DNA of 64,000 nt from Nitrosomonadales bacterium (GCA_016235045.1 JACRME010000033.1:124001-188000); one strand, 5' to 3'; positions 42,518 to 52,588 are shown, counted from the first letter of the stretch. A program made the numbers and translations. Notes: generated by a model from the sequence alone, not told the origin.

Positions 42518-44491
42518 TCACACTTTTTTCGCCGCCCACGTCGCCTCCAGCAACCTGTCCCGCCGGTCCTGTGGCACGCGTTGCATGAACGAGCAGTCCT
42601 CGCGGTGGAGGGTGATGCCGAGGCGGGTGGTGTAGCCGACGATGCGGTCGGGCGGTTCGGGGTTGCAGCATTTCGCCATGCGCACGGTCAGGTTGCCGAC
42701 GCCTTCGATGAGTACGCCGCTGGAGGAGGTGCGCGGTACGGCGGTCTTCTGCGGCGCGGGCTTGGGCACGACGACCTTGGTCGGCGCTTCCTGCTGCGCG
42801 GCGGTGGCGATGCGGTTCTGCTTGACCTCGTCGCGGCCGATGGCGGCAAGCAATTCGTCCAGTTTGTTGAAGCGCAGGCGCTGCGCGAGTTTTTCCTGGT
42901 TGAGGTCGGTGACGCCGAGGCGGTGCAGTTCGCGGTCGAGGATGGCGCGGCCTTCGGCGATGCTCACGTCGAGGTTCTGCGTGGAGAACCAGTGGCGCAC
43001 CTTGGCGCGCGCGCGCGCACTCTTCAGGAAGCCGAGCTGCGGCGACAGCCAGTCGCGGCTGGGCGCGCCCACCTTGGTGGTGAGTATCTCCACGCGCTGG
43101 CCGGTCTGCAGTTTGTAGTTGAGCGGAACGATGCTGCCGTCCACCTTGGCGCCGCGGGTGCGGTGGCCGAGGTCGGTGTGCAGCACGTAGGCGAAGTCCA
43201 CCGGCGTTGCGCCCTTCGGCAGGTCGATCACCTTGCCCTGCGGCGTCAGCACGTACACGCGATCCTGCAGCAGTTCGTTGCGGAACTGTTCCTGCAACTC
43301 GCCGCTGTCGGCCAGTTCGGCTTTCCACGCCAGGATCTGGCGCAGCCAGGCGATCTTCTCGTCCACGCCGCTTTCGGTTTTTTTGTTTTCCTTGTAGCGC
43401 CAGTGCGCCGCCACGCCCAGCTCGGAATCGTGGTGCATCTGCTGCGTGCGGATCTGCACTTCCACCGAAAGCTCGCGCGGGCCTGTCACGGCGGTGTGCA
43501 GCGAGCGGTAGCCGTTGGGCTTGGGGCGCGCGATGTAGTCGTCGAACTCCTTCTGGATCGGCGTCCACAACTCGTGCACGATGGAGAGCGCGGCATAGCA
43601 TTGCTCGATGTCGTCGACGAGGATGCGCACGGCGCGCACATCGTAGAGCTGGTCGAAGTCGAGTTGCTTGCGCTTCATCTTGTTGATGATGCTGTAGATG
43701 TGTTTCGGGCGTCCGGTCACGTCGGCCTTGATGCCGGACTGCGCCAGCGACTGCCGCAGTTGCTCCAGTACATCGGCGATGTAACGTTCGCGATCCACGC
43801 GTCTTTCGTCCAGCAGCTTGGCGATTTTCTTGTACAGCGCCGGCTCCAGATAGCGCATCGACAGGTCTTCCAGCTCCCACTTGATCTGCCACACGCCGAG
43901 GCGGTTCGCCAGCGGCGCGAAGATGCTGTGCGTCTCCTGCGCGACCAGCTTCTGCTGTTCGGGCGTTGCGCCGGAGAGCGTGCGCAGGGTCTGCGTGCGC
44001 TCGGCGAGTTTGATCAGCACCACGCGGATGTCTTCCACCATCGCCAGCAGCATTTTGCGCAGGCTCTCAATCTGCTGTGCCTGCGCCTCCTTGTCTTTTC
44101 CGGCAGAACGCATCTCGCTGAACTGGCGTATCTGTTCCATGCGCGAGATGCCGTCGACCATCGCGGTGACGTTCCGGCCGAAGCGTTCGGTCAGCACCTC
44201 GTTCCAGCCTTCGAGCAATTCCGGCACCGCATGCAGCGCAGTGGCGGCGATGGTCTCGTGATCCATGTTCAGGCCGATGAGGATGGAGGCCGAGCCGAGC
44301 GCGTGCTGCAGCAGCGGCGTGCCGGTGACCACGGCCTTGCCGTGATAAAGCGGCGCGGCGAATTCGCAGGCGTTGCGGATCAACTCGATCTCGGCGGGCG
44401 CGAACACCTCAGACAGCGCCGCCAGCCAGTTCCGGATGTCGGCGCTGTCCTCTCCGGCGAGCGGGGGAAATTGATGCTGAATCGAGACCAT
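42518..44491 (-). CDS. relA: RelA-type (p)ppGpp synthetase lacking the C-terminal ACT domain
   Basis: 657 residues. The HD region is degenerate (ATALHAVPELLEGW, no HD pair), so it should lack hydrolase activity. The synthetase domain is intact with EFDDYIARPKPNGYRSLHT (the ExDD signature of monofunctional RelA) and the TGS domain (VYVLTPQGKVIDLPKGATPV) follows, then the conserved Cys region MAKCCNPEPPDRIVGY. The protein stops at ATWAAKKV, where a typical RelA continues into an ACT/RRM domain of about 80 residues. It synthesises ppGpp on stalled ribosomes; loss of ACT could change its regulation. Confidence 0.93.
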   Translation of the reverse strand: MVSIQHQFPPLAGEDSADIRNWLAALSEVFAPAEIELIRNACEFAAPLYHGKAVVTGTPLLQHALGSASILIGLNMDHETIAATALHAVPELLEGWNEVLTERFGRNVTAMVDGISRMEQIRQFSEMRSAGKDKEAQAQQIESLRKMLLAMVEDIRVVLIKLAERTQTLRTLSGATPEQQKLVAQETHSIFAPLANRLGVWQIKWELEDLSMRYLEPALYKKIAKLLDERRVDRERYIADVLEQLRQSLAQSGIKADVTGRPKHIYSIINKMKRKQLDFDQLYDVRAVRILVDDIEQCYAALSIVHELWTPIQKEFDDYIARPKPNGYRSLHTAVTGPRELSVEVQIRTQQMHHDSELGVAAHWRYKENKKTESGVDEKIAWLRQILAWKAELADSGELQEQFRNELLQDRVYVLTPQGKVIDLPKGATPVDFAYVLHTDLGHRTRGAKVDGSIVPLNYKLQTGQRVEILTTKVGAPSRDWLSPQLGFLKSARARAKVRHWFSTQNLDVSIAEGRAILDRELHRLGVTDLNQEKLAQRLRFNKLDELLAAIGRDEVKQNRIATAAQQEAPTKVVVPKPAPQKTAVPRTSSSGVLIEGVGNLTVRMAKCCNPEPPDRIVGYTTRLGITLHREDCSFMQRVPQDRRDRLLEATWAAKKV

Positions 44492-44520
44492 GATCTAGGG
44501 AGTCAAAGGCGAATATGTCG

Positions 44521-44590
44521 TTGCGGCAGCGCCGACGCTCCGTCGGCAACCTTTAAAAAAAGCCGACGGGACGTCGGCGCTCCCGCAGCC
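44521..44590. repeat. inverted repeat GCGCCGACGCTCCGTCGGC / GCCGACGGGACGTCGGCGC
   Basis: The arms flank AACCTTTAAAAAAA, forming a long hairpin between relA and trpD. REP-like. Confidence 0.75.
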
Positions 44591-44621
44591 CACCTGCGCG
44601 AATATTATTAGTTGCAAAATT

Positions 44622-45641
44622 TCAGGCGTTGCTGACCTGGACCAACTGCGCCAGCTTGTCCTTCGCCGCCCCGCAAGCGATCGCCTCGGCGGCCTTCTGC
44701 ACGCCCTTTGCCAGCGTATCGGCCACTCCCGCTGCGTAGATCGCGGCACCCGCGTTGAGCAGCACGATGTCGCGCGCCGGGCCGGCCTCGTTATCCAGCA
44801 CGGCCACCAGCATGGCCTTGGCGCGGCCGGCGTCCGCGACCTTGATGGCATCCAGCGGTGCGCGCTGCAAGCCGAACTGCTCCGGCGTGACGGTGTATTC
44901 GCTTACCTGGCCGTCCTTCAATTCGGCCACGTTGGTCGGGCCGCTGAGGGTGATCTCGTCCAGTCCGTCGCTGCCGTTCACCACCAGCACATGGCGGCTG
45001 CCGAGGCGCTGCAGCACGCGCGCCTGGATGCCGACCAGGTCGGGATGGAATACGCCCATTACCTGGTTTTCGGCGCCTGCCGGGTTGGTGAGCGGGCCCA
45101 ACACGTTGAACAGGGTGCGCACGCCCAGTTCCTTGCGCACCGGCGCGGCGTATTTCATCGCGCCGTGGAAGTTGGGGGCGAACATGAAGCCGATGCCGAT
45201 CTGGTCGATGCTGTGTGCGACCTGCTCGGGTTTCAGGTTGAGGTTCACCCCCAGCGCTTCCAGCACATCGGCCGAACCGCAGGTGGAAGAAACGGAGCGG
45301 CCGCCATGCTTGGCCACGCGCGCGCCCGCTGCCGCGGCCACGAAGGCGCTGGCGGTGGAGATGTTGAAGGTGTGCGCGGCGTCGCCGCCGGTGCCGCAGG
45401 TGTCGACCAGGTGGTCGCGCTTGCTGACCGGCACCTTGCTGGCGAACTCGCGCATCACAAAGGCGGCGGCGGAGATTTCGCCGATGGTTTCCTTTTTCAC
45501 CCGCAGGCCGACCAGGATCGCCGCGATCATGGTGGGCGTGACTTCGCCGCTCATGATCTGGCGCATCAGCGACAGCATCTCGTCGTAGAAAATTTCGCGT
45601 TGCTCGATCAGGCGTACCAGCGCTTGTTGCGGTGTGATCAT
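44622..45641 (-). CDS. trpD: anthranilate phosphoribosyltransferase
   Basis: 339 residues, usual length. It transfers phosphoribosyl to anthranilate in tryptophan synthesis. Motifs: [18 protein letters not shown] (PRPP/Mg site), [20 protein letters not shown] and [14 protein letters not shown] 45641 lies 2 bp after the trpG stop, so the two are coupled. No trpC follows; relA is next. Confidence 0.97.
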   Translation of the reverse strand: MITPQQALVRLIEQREIFYDEMLSLMRQIMSGEVTPTMIAAILVGLRVKKETIGEISAAAFVMREFASKVPVSKRDHLVDTCGTGGDAAHTFNISTASAFVAAAAGARVAKHGGRSVSSTCGSADVLEALGVNLNLKPEQVAHSIDQIGIGFMFAPNFHGAMKYAAPVRKELGVRTLFNVLGPLTNPAGAENQVMGVFHPDLVGIQARVLQRLGSRHVLVVNGSDGLDEITLSGPTNVAELKDGQVSEYTVTPEQFGLQRAPLDAIKVADAGRAKAMLVAVLDNEAGPARDIVLLNAGAAIYAAGVADTLAKGVQKAAEAIACGAAKDKLAQLVQVSNA

Positions 45642-45643
45642 GA

Positions 45644-46213
45644 TTACTTTTTCCCTTCCAGAAAGTTCTTCAGCATGGCGTGCCCGTGTTCGGTGAGGAT
45701 GGACTCGGGGTGGAACTGCACCCCGTGCACCGCCAGCGTCTTGTGGCGCACGCCCATGATCTCGCCGTCGTCCGTCCAGGCGGTGATCTCCAGGCAATCC
45801 GGCAGCGTCTCGCGCTCGATCACCAGCGAGTGGTAGCGCGTGGCGGTAAAGGGATTGGGCAGGCCGGTGAAGACGCTGTTGCCGCTGTGGTGGATCAGCG
45901 AGGTCTTGCCGTGCATCAGCGTCTTGGCGTGGATGATCTTGCCGCCGAAGGCCTGGCCTATGCTCTGGTGGCCCAGGCACACGCCCAGCAACGGGATTTT
46001 TCCGGCGAAGTGTTTGATCGCGGCGACCGATACGCCGGCTTCGGTGGGCGTGCAGGGCCCCGGGGAGACGACGATGTGCTGCGGGTTCAGCTTCCCGATC
46101 TGCTCGACGCCGATCTCGTCGTTGCGGTATACCACCACGTCGGCGCCGAGTTCGGCGAAATACTGCACCAGGTTGTAGGTGAAGGAGTCGTAATTGTCTA
46201 TCATCAACAGCAT
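45644..46213 (-). CDS. trpG: anthranilate synthase glutamine amidotransferase subunit
   Basis: 189 residues. The glutaminase triad is visible: Cys in [13 protein letters not shown] (about 79), and His/Glu in VQFHPES (about 167). [19 protein letters not shown] is the standard start. It supplies ammonia to TrpE. It precedes trpD, but trpE is 3 kb away behind an opposite-strand gene. Confidence 0.97.
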   Translation of the reverse strand: MLLMIDNYDSFTYNLVQYFAELGADVVVYRNDEIGVEQIGKLNPQHIVVSPGPCTPTEAGVSVAAIKHFAGKIPLLGVCLGHQSIGQAFGGKIIHAKTLMHGKTSLIHHSGNSVFTGLPNPFTATRYHSLVIERETLPDCLEITAWTDDGEIMGVRHKTLAVHGVQFHPESILTEHGHAMLKNFLEGKK

Positions 46214-46382
46214 GTTGGGTTCCTAGCTTTTAAGGGTGTGTTGTCCGAGCCTGTCCATGCGTTTGGTGGCAGAATGCCGAAAGCAGGGCAACACATCCGG
46301 TCAGGCAGCGATTCTCCCCTAAAACCGGTCGCAGGAAAACCGCTCTGTTGCCATGGCGGTCAAAAAAAGGCGGAACGTGAAT

Positions 46383-49283
46383 ATGAGAGCAGTAGATGTA
46401 ACGCTGGGCGAGTTGATGAGCGCCAGCGTGAAGACGATTGCGCCGGAAGTCACCCTGGGCGAAGCGGCGCGAATCATGAGCGATTCGCCGGTTTCCTGCC
46501 TGGTGGTGCGGCAGCACGGCCGCTTGCTCGGCATCCTCACCGAGCGCGATATGGTGGCGCAGTTGCACAACCGCGCCGTTTCTTCCGCCCCCGTTTCCAG
46601 AGTCATGACGTCGCCGGTGATCACCGCGCGGGCGGGAGATTCTTTCCGCGACGGTCTGTTGCTCATGCGCCAGTACGGACTGCATCACCTGGTGGTGACC
46701 AATGAGGAGGAGGAGGTGCTCGGGGTGATCAGCGAGTCCGACATGCGCAGCCACCTCGGCTTGGGCATTGTCGGCAAGATGCAGAACCTGCTCTCGGCGA
46801 TGGATCGCCAGTCGCCCAAGTTTCCGCCCGAGACCCCGGTCATTGCCGCGCTGCAGCGCATGGTCTTCGAGCGCTGGGATTATGTGGTGGTCACGCAGGA
46901 CGAGATGCCGCTGGGCATCCTGACCGAGCGCGACGTGCCGCGCCTGTTGCGCGACCAGGCGGATGTGTCCGCCCTGACGCTGCGCGAGGTGATGAGCCGG
47001 TCGTTGACCACCATTGCCGTCGATTCCGGGCTGGTCGAGGCGGTCAGGATGATGACGGAATCCGGCCTGCGCCATCTGGTGGTGATCGACGACGAGGGAC
47101 GCTATCTGGGCGTGATCAGCCAGCAGGGACTGCTGGAGCGCATCGGCCTGGAACTGATCGGCGACAGCCTGCACGAACTGGAGGCGCTGCGCGCAGAGCG
47201 CAAGGCCGCCGAGCTGGAATTGCGCGAGCGCGAAGAAATCTACAGCACCCTCGTCAACCAGGCGGCGGATGCCATCGTGCTGATCGACGGCGAGACGCTC
47301 GGATTTTCCGAGTTCAATACGGTGGCGCATGAAGGGCTGGGGTACACGCGGGAGGAGTTCGCCGCCTTGACGCTGGCCGACTTGCAGGCGCAGAAGTCGT
47401 TCGAGCAGGTGCACCGGCTGGTGAAACAGCATCTGGACAAAGGCGGAAACAACCTTCTCGAGGTCGCGCATCGGCGCAAGGATGGCTCGGTGCGCATGAC
47501 CCAGGTCAGCAGCCGGTCGGTGAACATACGCGGCAAGGGCTATCTGCTGGCGATCTGGCACGACATCACCGAGCGCAAACAGGCGGAGGAGCAGATCAAG
47601 CTTGCCGCCAGCGTGTTTCACGACGCGAACGAAGGCATCCTGATCACGGATGCGGAGGGAACGATTCTCAAGATCAACCTGGCGTTTTCGGCGATCACCG
47701 GCTTCCAGCCCGACGAGGTGTACGGCAAGACGCCGCGCGTGCTCAAATCCGGGCGGCATGAGCGCGAGTTCTACGGCAAGTTGTGGCAGCAGTTGCTGCA
47801 GACGGAACATTGGTCGGGCGAGATATGGAACCGGCGCAAGAACGGCGAAGAATATCCGGAACAACTCAGCATTTCGGCGGTGAAAGACGAAACCGGCAAG
47901 ACCTCGCACTATGTCGGCATCTTCACCGACATCACCGAGCACAAACAGCAGCAGGAGCAGATCGAGCATCTGGCCTATTACGATGCATTGACCCGGCTGC
48001 CCAACCGCGTATTGCTGGCGGACCGGATGCAGCAAGCGCTCGCGCGTGCGGATCGCAAGAACAAGATCGTTGCGGTCTGTTATCTGGACCTGGACGGTTT
48101 CAAGCCGATCAACGACCGCTACGGGCACAAGGCGGGAGACAGCGTGCTGATGGAAATTTCCAGACGCCTGCAGGACTTCATCCGCGCCGAAGACACCATC
48201 GCGCGCCTGGGCGGCGACGAGTTCGTGCTGCTGCTGACCGACCTGTCCGGCGAAGACGAGAGCGAGCCGATATTGATGCGCATGCTGGAAATCGTGACCA
48301 AACCCTGCGAAATACAAGGCGACATCAAGGTGAACGTTTCCGCCAGCATCGGCGTCACCTTCTATCCGACCGACCATAACGATTCCGATGTGCTGTTGCG
48401 CCATGCCGATCAGGCGATGTACCAGGCCAAACAACTGGGGCGCAATCGCATGCATCACTTCGACCCCAGGTACGACCTGCAGAACAGGAAACTGCGCGAG
48501 CTGAAAACCCGGGTTCACGCCGGCCTGGCGTATGGGGATTTCATATTGTATTGGCAACCCAAGATCGACCTGGTTTACGGCCGGGTGGTGGGCGCCGAGG
48601 CCCTGCTGCGCTGGAAGCAGGCGGACGGTTCCGTCCTGCTGCCGGGCGCATTCCTGCCGCAACTGGAAAACGACGACCTCATCGTCGAAATCGGCGACTA
48701 CGTCATCGCGCAGGCGGTGGCGACGTTAGCCCGCTGGAGCGAACTGGGGCTGGATTTGTCCGCCAGCATCAACGTCGCCGCGAGGCAGATGCTGGCGGTC
48801 GATTTCATGCCCAAGTTGCACGGGGCGCTGCAAGGCCGCGCCGATCTTGCCGCGCACCTGGAGATGGAGATTCTGGAGACTGCCGCGCTGGAGGACCTGG
48901 AGAAAGTGAAGCGCCTGATCAACGAATGCCGCATGCTGGGCATAGGAACCGCGCTGGACGATTTCGGCACCGGGTATTCGTCGATGACCTACTTCCGCCG
49001 CCTGCCGGTGGACACGGTGAAGATCGACCAGTCGTTCGTGCGCGACATGCTGGACAACGCCGACGACCTGGCCATCGTGCAGGGCATTCTCGGCCTGACC
49101 AAGGCCTTCGGCAAAAATTCCGTGGCGGAAGGCGTCGAATTGACCGAGCAACTGGCCGTGCTGCAAGGCATGGGCTGCAACGTCGCCCAGGGCTACGCCA
49201 TCGGCTATCCCATGCCGGAACAGGAATTCCTGCGCTGGCTGGAAGACTACAAACCGGACATGTCCTGGGCGCAACGCCGCTGA
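46383..49283 (+). CDS. CBS-PAS-PAS-GGDEF-EAL cyclic-di-GMP signalling protein
   Basis: About 966 residues. Two CBS pairs (about 1-260), two PAS domains (about 275-390 and 400-520), GGDEF (about 535-700) and EAL (about 710-960). The GGDEF motif is intact in ARLGGDEFVLLL with an RAED inhibitory site five residues before it. The EAL domain keeps GAEALLRWK, LEMEILETAA, DDFGTGYSSM and AEGVEL. Both synthesis and hydrolysis of c-di-GMP are possible; CBS may sense adenine nucleotides and PAS redox or oxygen. No membrane helix, so cytoplasmic. ATG 46353 is an alternative start. It lies opposite to and between trpE and trpGD, ending 11 bp from the trpE stop. Confidence 0.93.
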   Translation: MRAVDVTLGELMSASVKTIAPEVTLGEAARIMSDSPVSCLVVRQHGRLLGILTERDMVAQLHNRAVSSAPVSRVMTSPVITARAGDSFRDGLLLMRQYGLHHLVVTNEEEEVLGVISESDMRSHLGLGIVGKMQNLLSAMDRQSPKFPPETPVIAALQRMVFERWDYVVVTQDEMPLGILTERDVPRLLRDQADVSALTLREVMSRSLTTIAVDSGLVEAVRMMTESGLRHLVVIDDEGRYLGVISQQGLLERIGLELIGDSLHELEALRAERKAAELELREREEIYSTLVNQAADAIVLIDGETLGFSEFNTVAHEGLGYTREEFAALTLADLQAQKSFEQVHRLVKQHLDKGGNNLLEVAHRRKDGSVRMTQVSSRSVNIRGKGYLLAIWHDITERKQAEEQIKLAASVFHDANEGILITDAEGTILKINLAFSAITGFQPDEVYGKTPRVLKSGRHEREFYGKLWQQLLQTEHWSGEIWNRRKNGEEYPEQLSISAVKDETGKTSHYVGIFTDITEHKQQQEQIEHLAYYDALTRLPNRVLLADRMQQALARADRKNKIVAVCYLDLDGFKPINDRYGHKAGDSVLMEISRRLQDFIRAEDTIARLGGDEFVLLLTDLSGEDESEPILMRMLEIVTKPCEIQGDIKVNVSASIGVTFYPTDHNDSDVLLRHADQAMYQAKQLGRNRMHHFDPRYDLQNRKLRELKTRVHAGLAYGDFILYWQPKIDLVYGRVVGAEALLRWKQADGSVLLPGAFLPQLENDDLIVEIGDYVIAQAVATLARWSELGLDLSASINVAARQMLAVDFMPKLHGALQGRADLAAHLEMEILETAALEDLEKVKRLINECRMLGIGTALDDFGTGYSSMTYFRRLPVDTVKIDQSFVRDMLDNADDLAIVQGILGLTKAFGKNSVAEGVELTEQLAVLQGMGCNVAQGYAIGYPMPEQEFLRWLEDYKPDMSWAQRR

Positions 49284-49294
49284 TTCATTGCGGC

Positions 49295-50881
49295 TCAGCG
49301 GTGAGCCCGGGCATCCAGCCCGTCCAGCACCATCTCTGCCGCCCGCAGCACTGCGCGCGCCTTGTTCTGCGTTTCCAGCCATTCGCTTTCCGGCACCGAG
49401 TCGGCGACGATGCCGGCGCCCGCCTGCACATACAGAATCTTGTCTTTCACCACCGCGGTGCGCAGCGCGATGGCCACATCCATGTCGCCGTTGAAGCCGA
49501 GGTAACCCACGGCGCCCGCGTAGATGCCGCGCTTGGTCGGTTCAAGTTCGTCGATGATTTCCATTGCGCGCACTTTTGCCGCGCCGCTGACCGTGCCCGC
49601 GGGGAAGGTGGCCTTGAGCACGTCCATTGCGGAGAGGCCTTCCTTCAGTTTCGCCTCGACGTTGGAGACGATGTGCATCACGTGCGAGTAACGCTCGATC
49701 ACCATCTTGTCGGTAAGCTTCACCGTGCCATTCTGCGCCACGCGTCCGATGTCGTTGCGGCCGAGGTCGATCAGCATCAGGTGTTCGGCCAGTTCTTTCG
49801 GGTCGGCCAATAACTCCTGCGCCAGTTCGGCGTCTTTCTGCGGGGTCTTGCCGCGCGGGCGCGTTCCGGCGATGGGGCGCACGGTGACGGTGGCGCCTGA
49901 GAGGCGCGATTCCGACACGGTGGGGCGGAGCCCGCTGGTGCGGGAGGAGTCGCTGTTCGGTTGATTCTGTGGACTGTCAGTTTCTGCTGTGTCGTGTTCC
50001 AACCGAACCAGTATTTCCGGGGAGGAGCCGACCACGTGGTGATCGTCCATGTCGTAATAGAACATGTAGGGCGACGGGTTGATGCTGCGCAAGGCGCGAT
50101 ACAGCGACAGCGGCGAGGCCGGGAACGGCTGCGACATGCGCTGCGACAGCACCACCTGCATGATGTCGCCGTCGAAGATGTACTGCTTGGATTTTTGCAC
50201 GGCGGCCTTGAACGCCGTCTCGCCGAATTCCGATTTCGCCTCGAAACGGCGCGTTTGCGGTGCGTCGGGTATCTGCACCGGCTGGCGCAGGGCACGCTGC
50301 AACTCGTGCAGCCGTTGCAGCGCAGTGCGATAGGCATCGGCGTGCGCGGGATCGGCATACACGATGAAGGTCAGCTTGCCGGAAAGGTTGTCGATCACCG
50401 CGAGTTCCTCGGTGAGCATGAGCAGGATGTCGGGCGTGCCGATGACATCCTTCTTGGCGGTCTTGTTCAGGCGCGGCTCGATGTAGCGCACGGTATCGTA
50501 GCCGAAGTATCCGGCCAGGCCGCCGGTGAAGCGCGGCAAGCCGGGGAGTTGCGCGACCTTGAAGCGCGCCTGGTAGTCCTCGATGAAGTCCAGCGGATTG
50601 GCAACTTCCTGCGTGGTTTCGCCGTCGGCGGTGGTCAGCGTGACCTGCTTGTCGCGCACCGAGATGCGCGTTGCGGCAGGCAGGCCGATGAAGGAGTAGC
50701 GCCCGAAGCGTTCGCCGCCCTGCACCGATTCCAGCAGGTAGGAAAACGGCTGGTTGGCGAGTTTGAGATACAGCGACAGCGGCGTGTCGAGATCGGCAAA
50801 AGATTCGACGGCAAGCGGGATGCGGTTGTAGCCTTGACTGGCAAGGGCCTTGAATTCCTGTTCGGTGATGGGAGACAGCAT
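49295..50881 (-). CDS. trpE: anthranilate synthase component I with a 35-residue insertion
   Basis: 528 residues, about 30 more than usual. It converts chorismate to anthranilate using TrpG ammonia. Motifs: [12 protein letters not shown] (N-terminal), [31 protein letters not shown] and [20 protein letters not shown]. Between [10 protein letters not shown] and [11 protein letters not shown] there are 35 extra residues, coded by a hairpin-rich segment (see 49892). Feedback regulation by tryptophan is expected. No leader-peptide attenuator was recognised. Confidence 0.95.
   Translation of the reverse strand: MLSPITEQEFKALASQGYNRIPLAVESFADLDTPLSLYLKLANQPFSYLLESVQGGERFGRYSFIGLPAATRISVRDKQVTLTTADGETTQEVANPLDFIEDYQARFKVAQLPGLPRFTGGLAGYFGYDTVRYIEPRLNKTAKKDVIGTPDILLMLTEELAVIDNLSGKLTFIVYADPAHADAYRTALQRLHELQRALRQPVQIPDAPQTRRFEAKSEFGETAFKAAVQKSKQYIFDGDIMQVVLSQRMSQPFPASPLSLYRALRSINPSPYMFYYDMDDHHVVGSSPEILVRLEHDTAETDSPQNQPNSDSSRTSGLRPTVSESRLSGATVTVRPIAGTRPRGKTPQKDAELAQELLADPKELAEHLMLIDLGRNDIGRVAQNGTVKLTDKMVIERYSHVMHIVSNVEAKLKEGLSAMDVLKATFPAGTVSGAAKVRAMEIIDELEPTKRGIYAGAVGYLGFNGDMDVAIALRTAVVKDKILYVQAGAGIVADSVPESEWLETQNKARAVLRAAEMVLDGLDARAHR
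49892..49996 (-). repeat. in-frame 105-bp insertion in trpE
   Basis: These 35 codons (starting [12 protein letters not shown], ending SRLSGA) split two motifs that are adjacent in ordinary TrpE. The DNA contains a GCGCCTGAGAGGCGC hairpin and GGAGCCCGC/GCGGGAGGA-like arms, in the style of the dispersed palindromes elsewhere. Reading frame is kept. Confidence 0.6.
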
Positions 50882-50901
50882 GAAAAACCTCCAGAGTTGT
50901 T

Positions 50902-50970
50902 ATACGGCGCAATAACCAACGGGCATTGCGCCGTAGTTTGGTGCAAGGCGCTACGCGTATTGCACCCTAC
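50902..50970. repeat. palindromic repeat ACGGCGCAAT...ATTGCGCCGT
   Basis: TACGGCGCAATAAC pairs with GCATTGCGCCGTA; a related GGTGCAAGGCGC...GTATTGCACC follows. It fills the gph-trpE gap. Confidence 0.7.
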
Positions 50971-51018
50971 AAAAGCATCAGCACCATCGCCAACCAAGGA
51001 GGCTATTCGGTTTCATAT

Positions 51019-51705
51019 TCAAACGCGTTTAATGAGTTTCAATGCGGCAGGCAGGTCGGGTATCACTGCATCCAGGTCCAGACCGTCCACCGGTTTGCCG
51101 TGATTATAACCATAAGGCACGCAGAATACCGGACAGCCTGCGGCGCGAGCAGCGAGGGTGTCGTTAAGCGAGTCGCCTATCATCAGCATTCTGGAAACCG
51201 GAACCCCAAAGAATTTTGCGCAGTGTTGCAGCGGCAGCGGGTGCGGCTTCTTCTCGGGCAGCGTGTCGCCGGACACCACGATGCCGAAATAGGGCGCAAG
51301 GCCGCTGCTCTCCAGCAGCGGCCCGGTGTAGCGCGCCGCCTTGTTGGTGATGCAGCCGAGTTCGAAGCCCGCGTCCTTCATGGCATTCAAGCCTTCCATG
51401 ACGCCCGGATACGGCTTGCTTTGCCTCAGTAGCGCGGAGTAGTGGTGGTCGAAGAAAGGCAGCGCCCGGTCGTACAGCGCGGCCTCCGGCTCGGCGTGCA
51501 TGTCGCCGGTCAGGGCGCGTTTCACCAGCCACGAAATGCCGTTGCCGATATAACTCATCAGCAGGTCTTGCGATACGGCAGGACGATCCATATCGCGCAA
51601 CATGCGGTTCGCCGCCTCCGCCAACTCCGGCGCGCTGTGCAGCAGCGTGCCGTCGAGATCGAGGACGATGGCGGATATGGGGAGCGGGAATTCCCGGAAC
51701 GACAT
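51019..51705 (-). CDS. gph: phosphoglycolate phosphatase (HAD family)
   Basis: 228 residues. HAD motif I is AIVLDLDGTLLHSAPE, motif II CITNKAARYTGPLL, and motif III/IV MLMIGDSLNDTLAARAAGC. It removes phosphate from 2-phosphoglycolate, a by-product of Rubisco oxygenase activity and DNA repair. Its start overlaps the rpe stop by one base (TAATG), the familiar rpe-gph-trpE order. Confidence 0.92.
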   Translation of the reverse strand: MSFREFPLPISAIVLDLDGTLLHSAPELAEAANRMLRDMDRPAVSQDLLMSYIGNGISWLVKRALTGDMHAEPEAALYDRALPFFDHHYSALLRQSKPYPGVMEGLNAMKDAGFELGCITNKAARYTGPLLESSGLAPYFGIVVSGDTLPEKKPHPLPLQHCAKFFGVPVSRMLMIGDSLNDTLAARAAGCPVFCVPYGYNHGKPVDGLDLDAVIPDLPAALKLIKRV

Positions 51706-52391
51706 TACTTGCCGACTTTGGCCAACTCGGCGCGCAGTTCGGCGATGACGGTGTTGTAGTGGTTCTTGTCCTTGTCGTTCTTCTTGCCGAACACCGCCGA
51801 ACCGGCGACGAAGGTGTCCACGCCCGCTTCGGCCACTTCCCTGATGTTGGCCGGGCCGACGCCGCCGTCGATCTCCAGGCGGCAGTTGTATTTACCCGCG
51901 TCTATCATCTTGCGCACCTTGCGTGCCTTGTCCAGCGCATGGGGGATGAATTTCTGGCCGCCGAAACCCGGGTTTACCGACATGATCAGCACCATGTCCA
52001 GCTTGGGCAGCGTGTATTCCAGCACGTCCAGCGGCGTGGCCGGGTTGAACACCAGACCGGCTTTGCAGCCGCTTTCCTTGATCAGGCCGATGGTGCGGTC
52101 GATGTGCTCGGAAGCTTCCGGGTGGAAGGTGATATAGGTGGCGCCGGCCTTGGCGAAGTCGGGGATGATGCGGTCGACGGGCTTGACCATCAGGTGGCAG
52201 TCGATCGGCGCGGTCACGCCATGCTTGCGCAACGCCTCGCACACCAGGGGACCTATGGTCAGGTTGGGCACGTAATGGTTGTCCATCACGTCGAAGTGAA
52301 CGATGTCCGCGCCGGAGGCGAGCACGTTGTCGACTTCTTCGCCTAGCCGCGCGAAATTGGCGGAAAGGATGCTGGGGGCGATCTGATACAT
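51705..52391 (-). CDS. rpe: ribulose-phosphate 3-epimerase
   Basis: 228 residues. TIM-barrel motifs [45 protein letters not shown] and [11 protein letters not shown] are present. It interconverts ribulose-5-P and xylulose-5-P in the pentose-phosphate and Calvin cycles. AAGGA lies 8 bases before ATG 52391; the open frame extends 13 codons further without homology. Confidence 0.97.
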   Translation of the reverse strand: MYQIAPSILSANFARLGEEVDNVLASGADIVHFDVMDNHYVPNLTIGPLVCEALRKHGVTAPIDCHLMVKPVDRIIPDFAKAGATYITFHPEASEHIDRTIGLIKESGCKAGLVFNPATPLDVLEYTLPKLDMVLIMSVNPGFGGQKFIPHALDKARKVRKMIDAGKYNCRLEIDGGVGPANIREVAEAGVDTFVAGSAVFGKKNDKDKNHYNTVIAELRAELAKVGK

Positions 52392-52554
52392 GGTCAAGTC
52401 CTTAAGGGTAAGTTTGAATTCAAGGCGCATATTTTACCCGAAACTCCTGCGGGCACGACCGCCCGCGAAGCGCATCGCTACAGGCCGGTTTCGTTCGAAC
52501 CGCAGGTTTAACCCTAGCCGATTCAGGGTTGATGGCCTAGTGGTACCAGGCGGG

Positions 52555-52588
52555 TATATAGGCCGCTATCTAGGTATTCGGCAATATG
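52555..52588 (+). promoter_or_regulatory. TATAGGCCGCTATCTAGG...GGCAATATG element (copy C)
   Basis: TATATAGGCCG-C-TAT-C-TAGG matches copy A (15603-15637) with two differences over 18 positions, then GGCA-ATATG also matches. It lies 350 bp before the sensor kinase gene. Confidence 0.45.

Noticed and set aside
46230-48662. 810-codon minus-strand frame opposite the GGDEF-EAL gene
   Set aside because: Antisense shadow of a gene with clear domains; no conserved motifs of its own.
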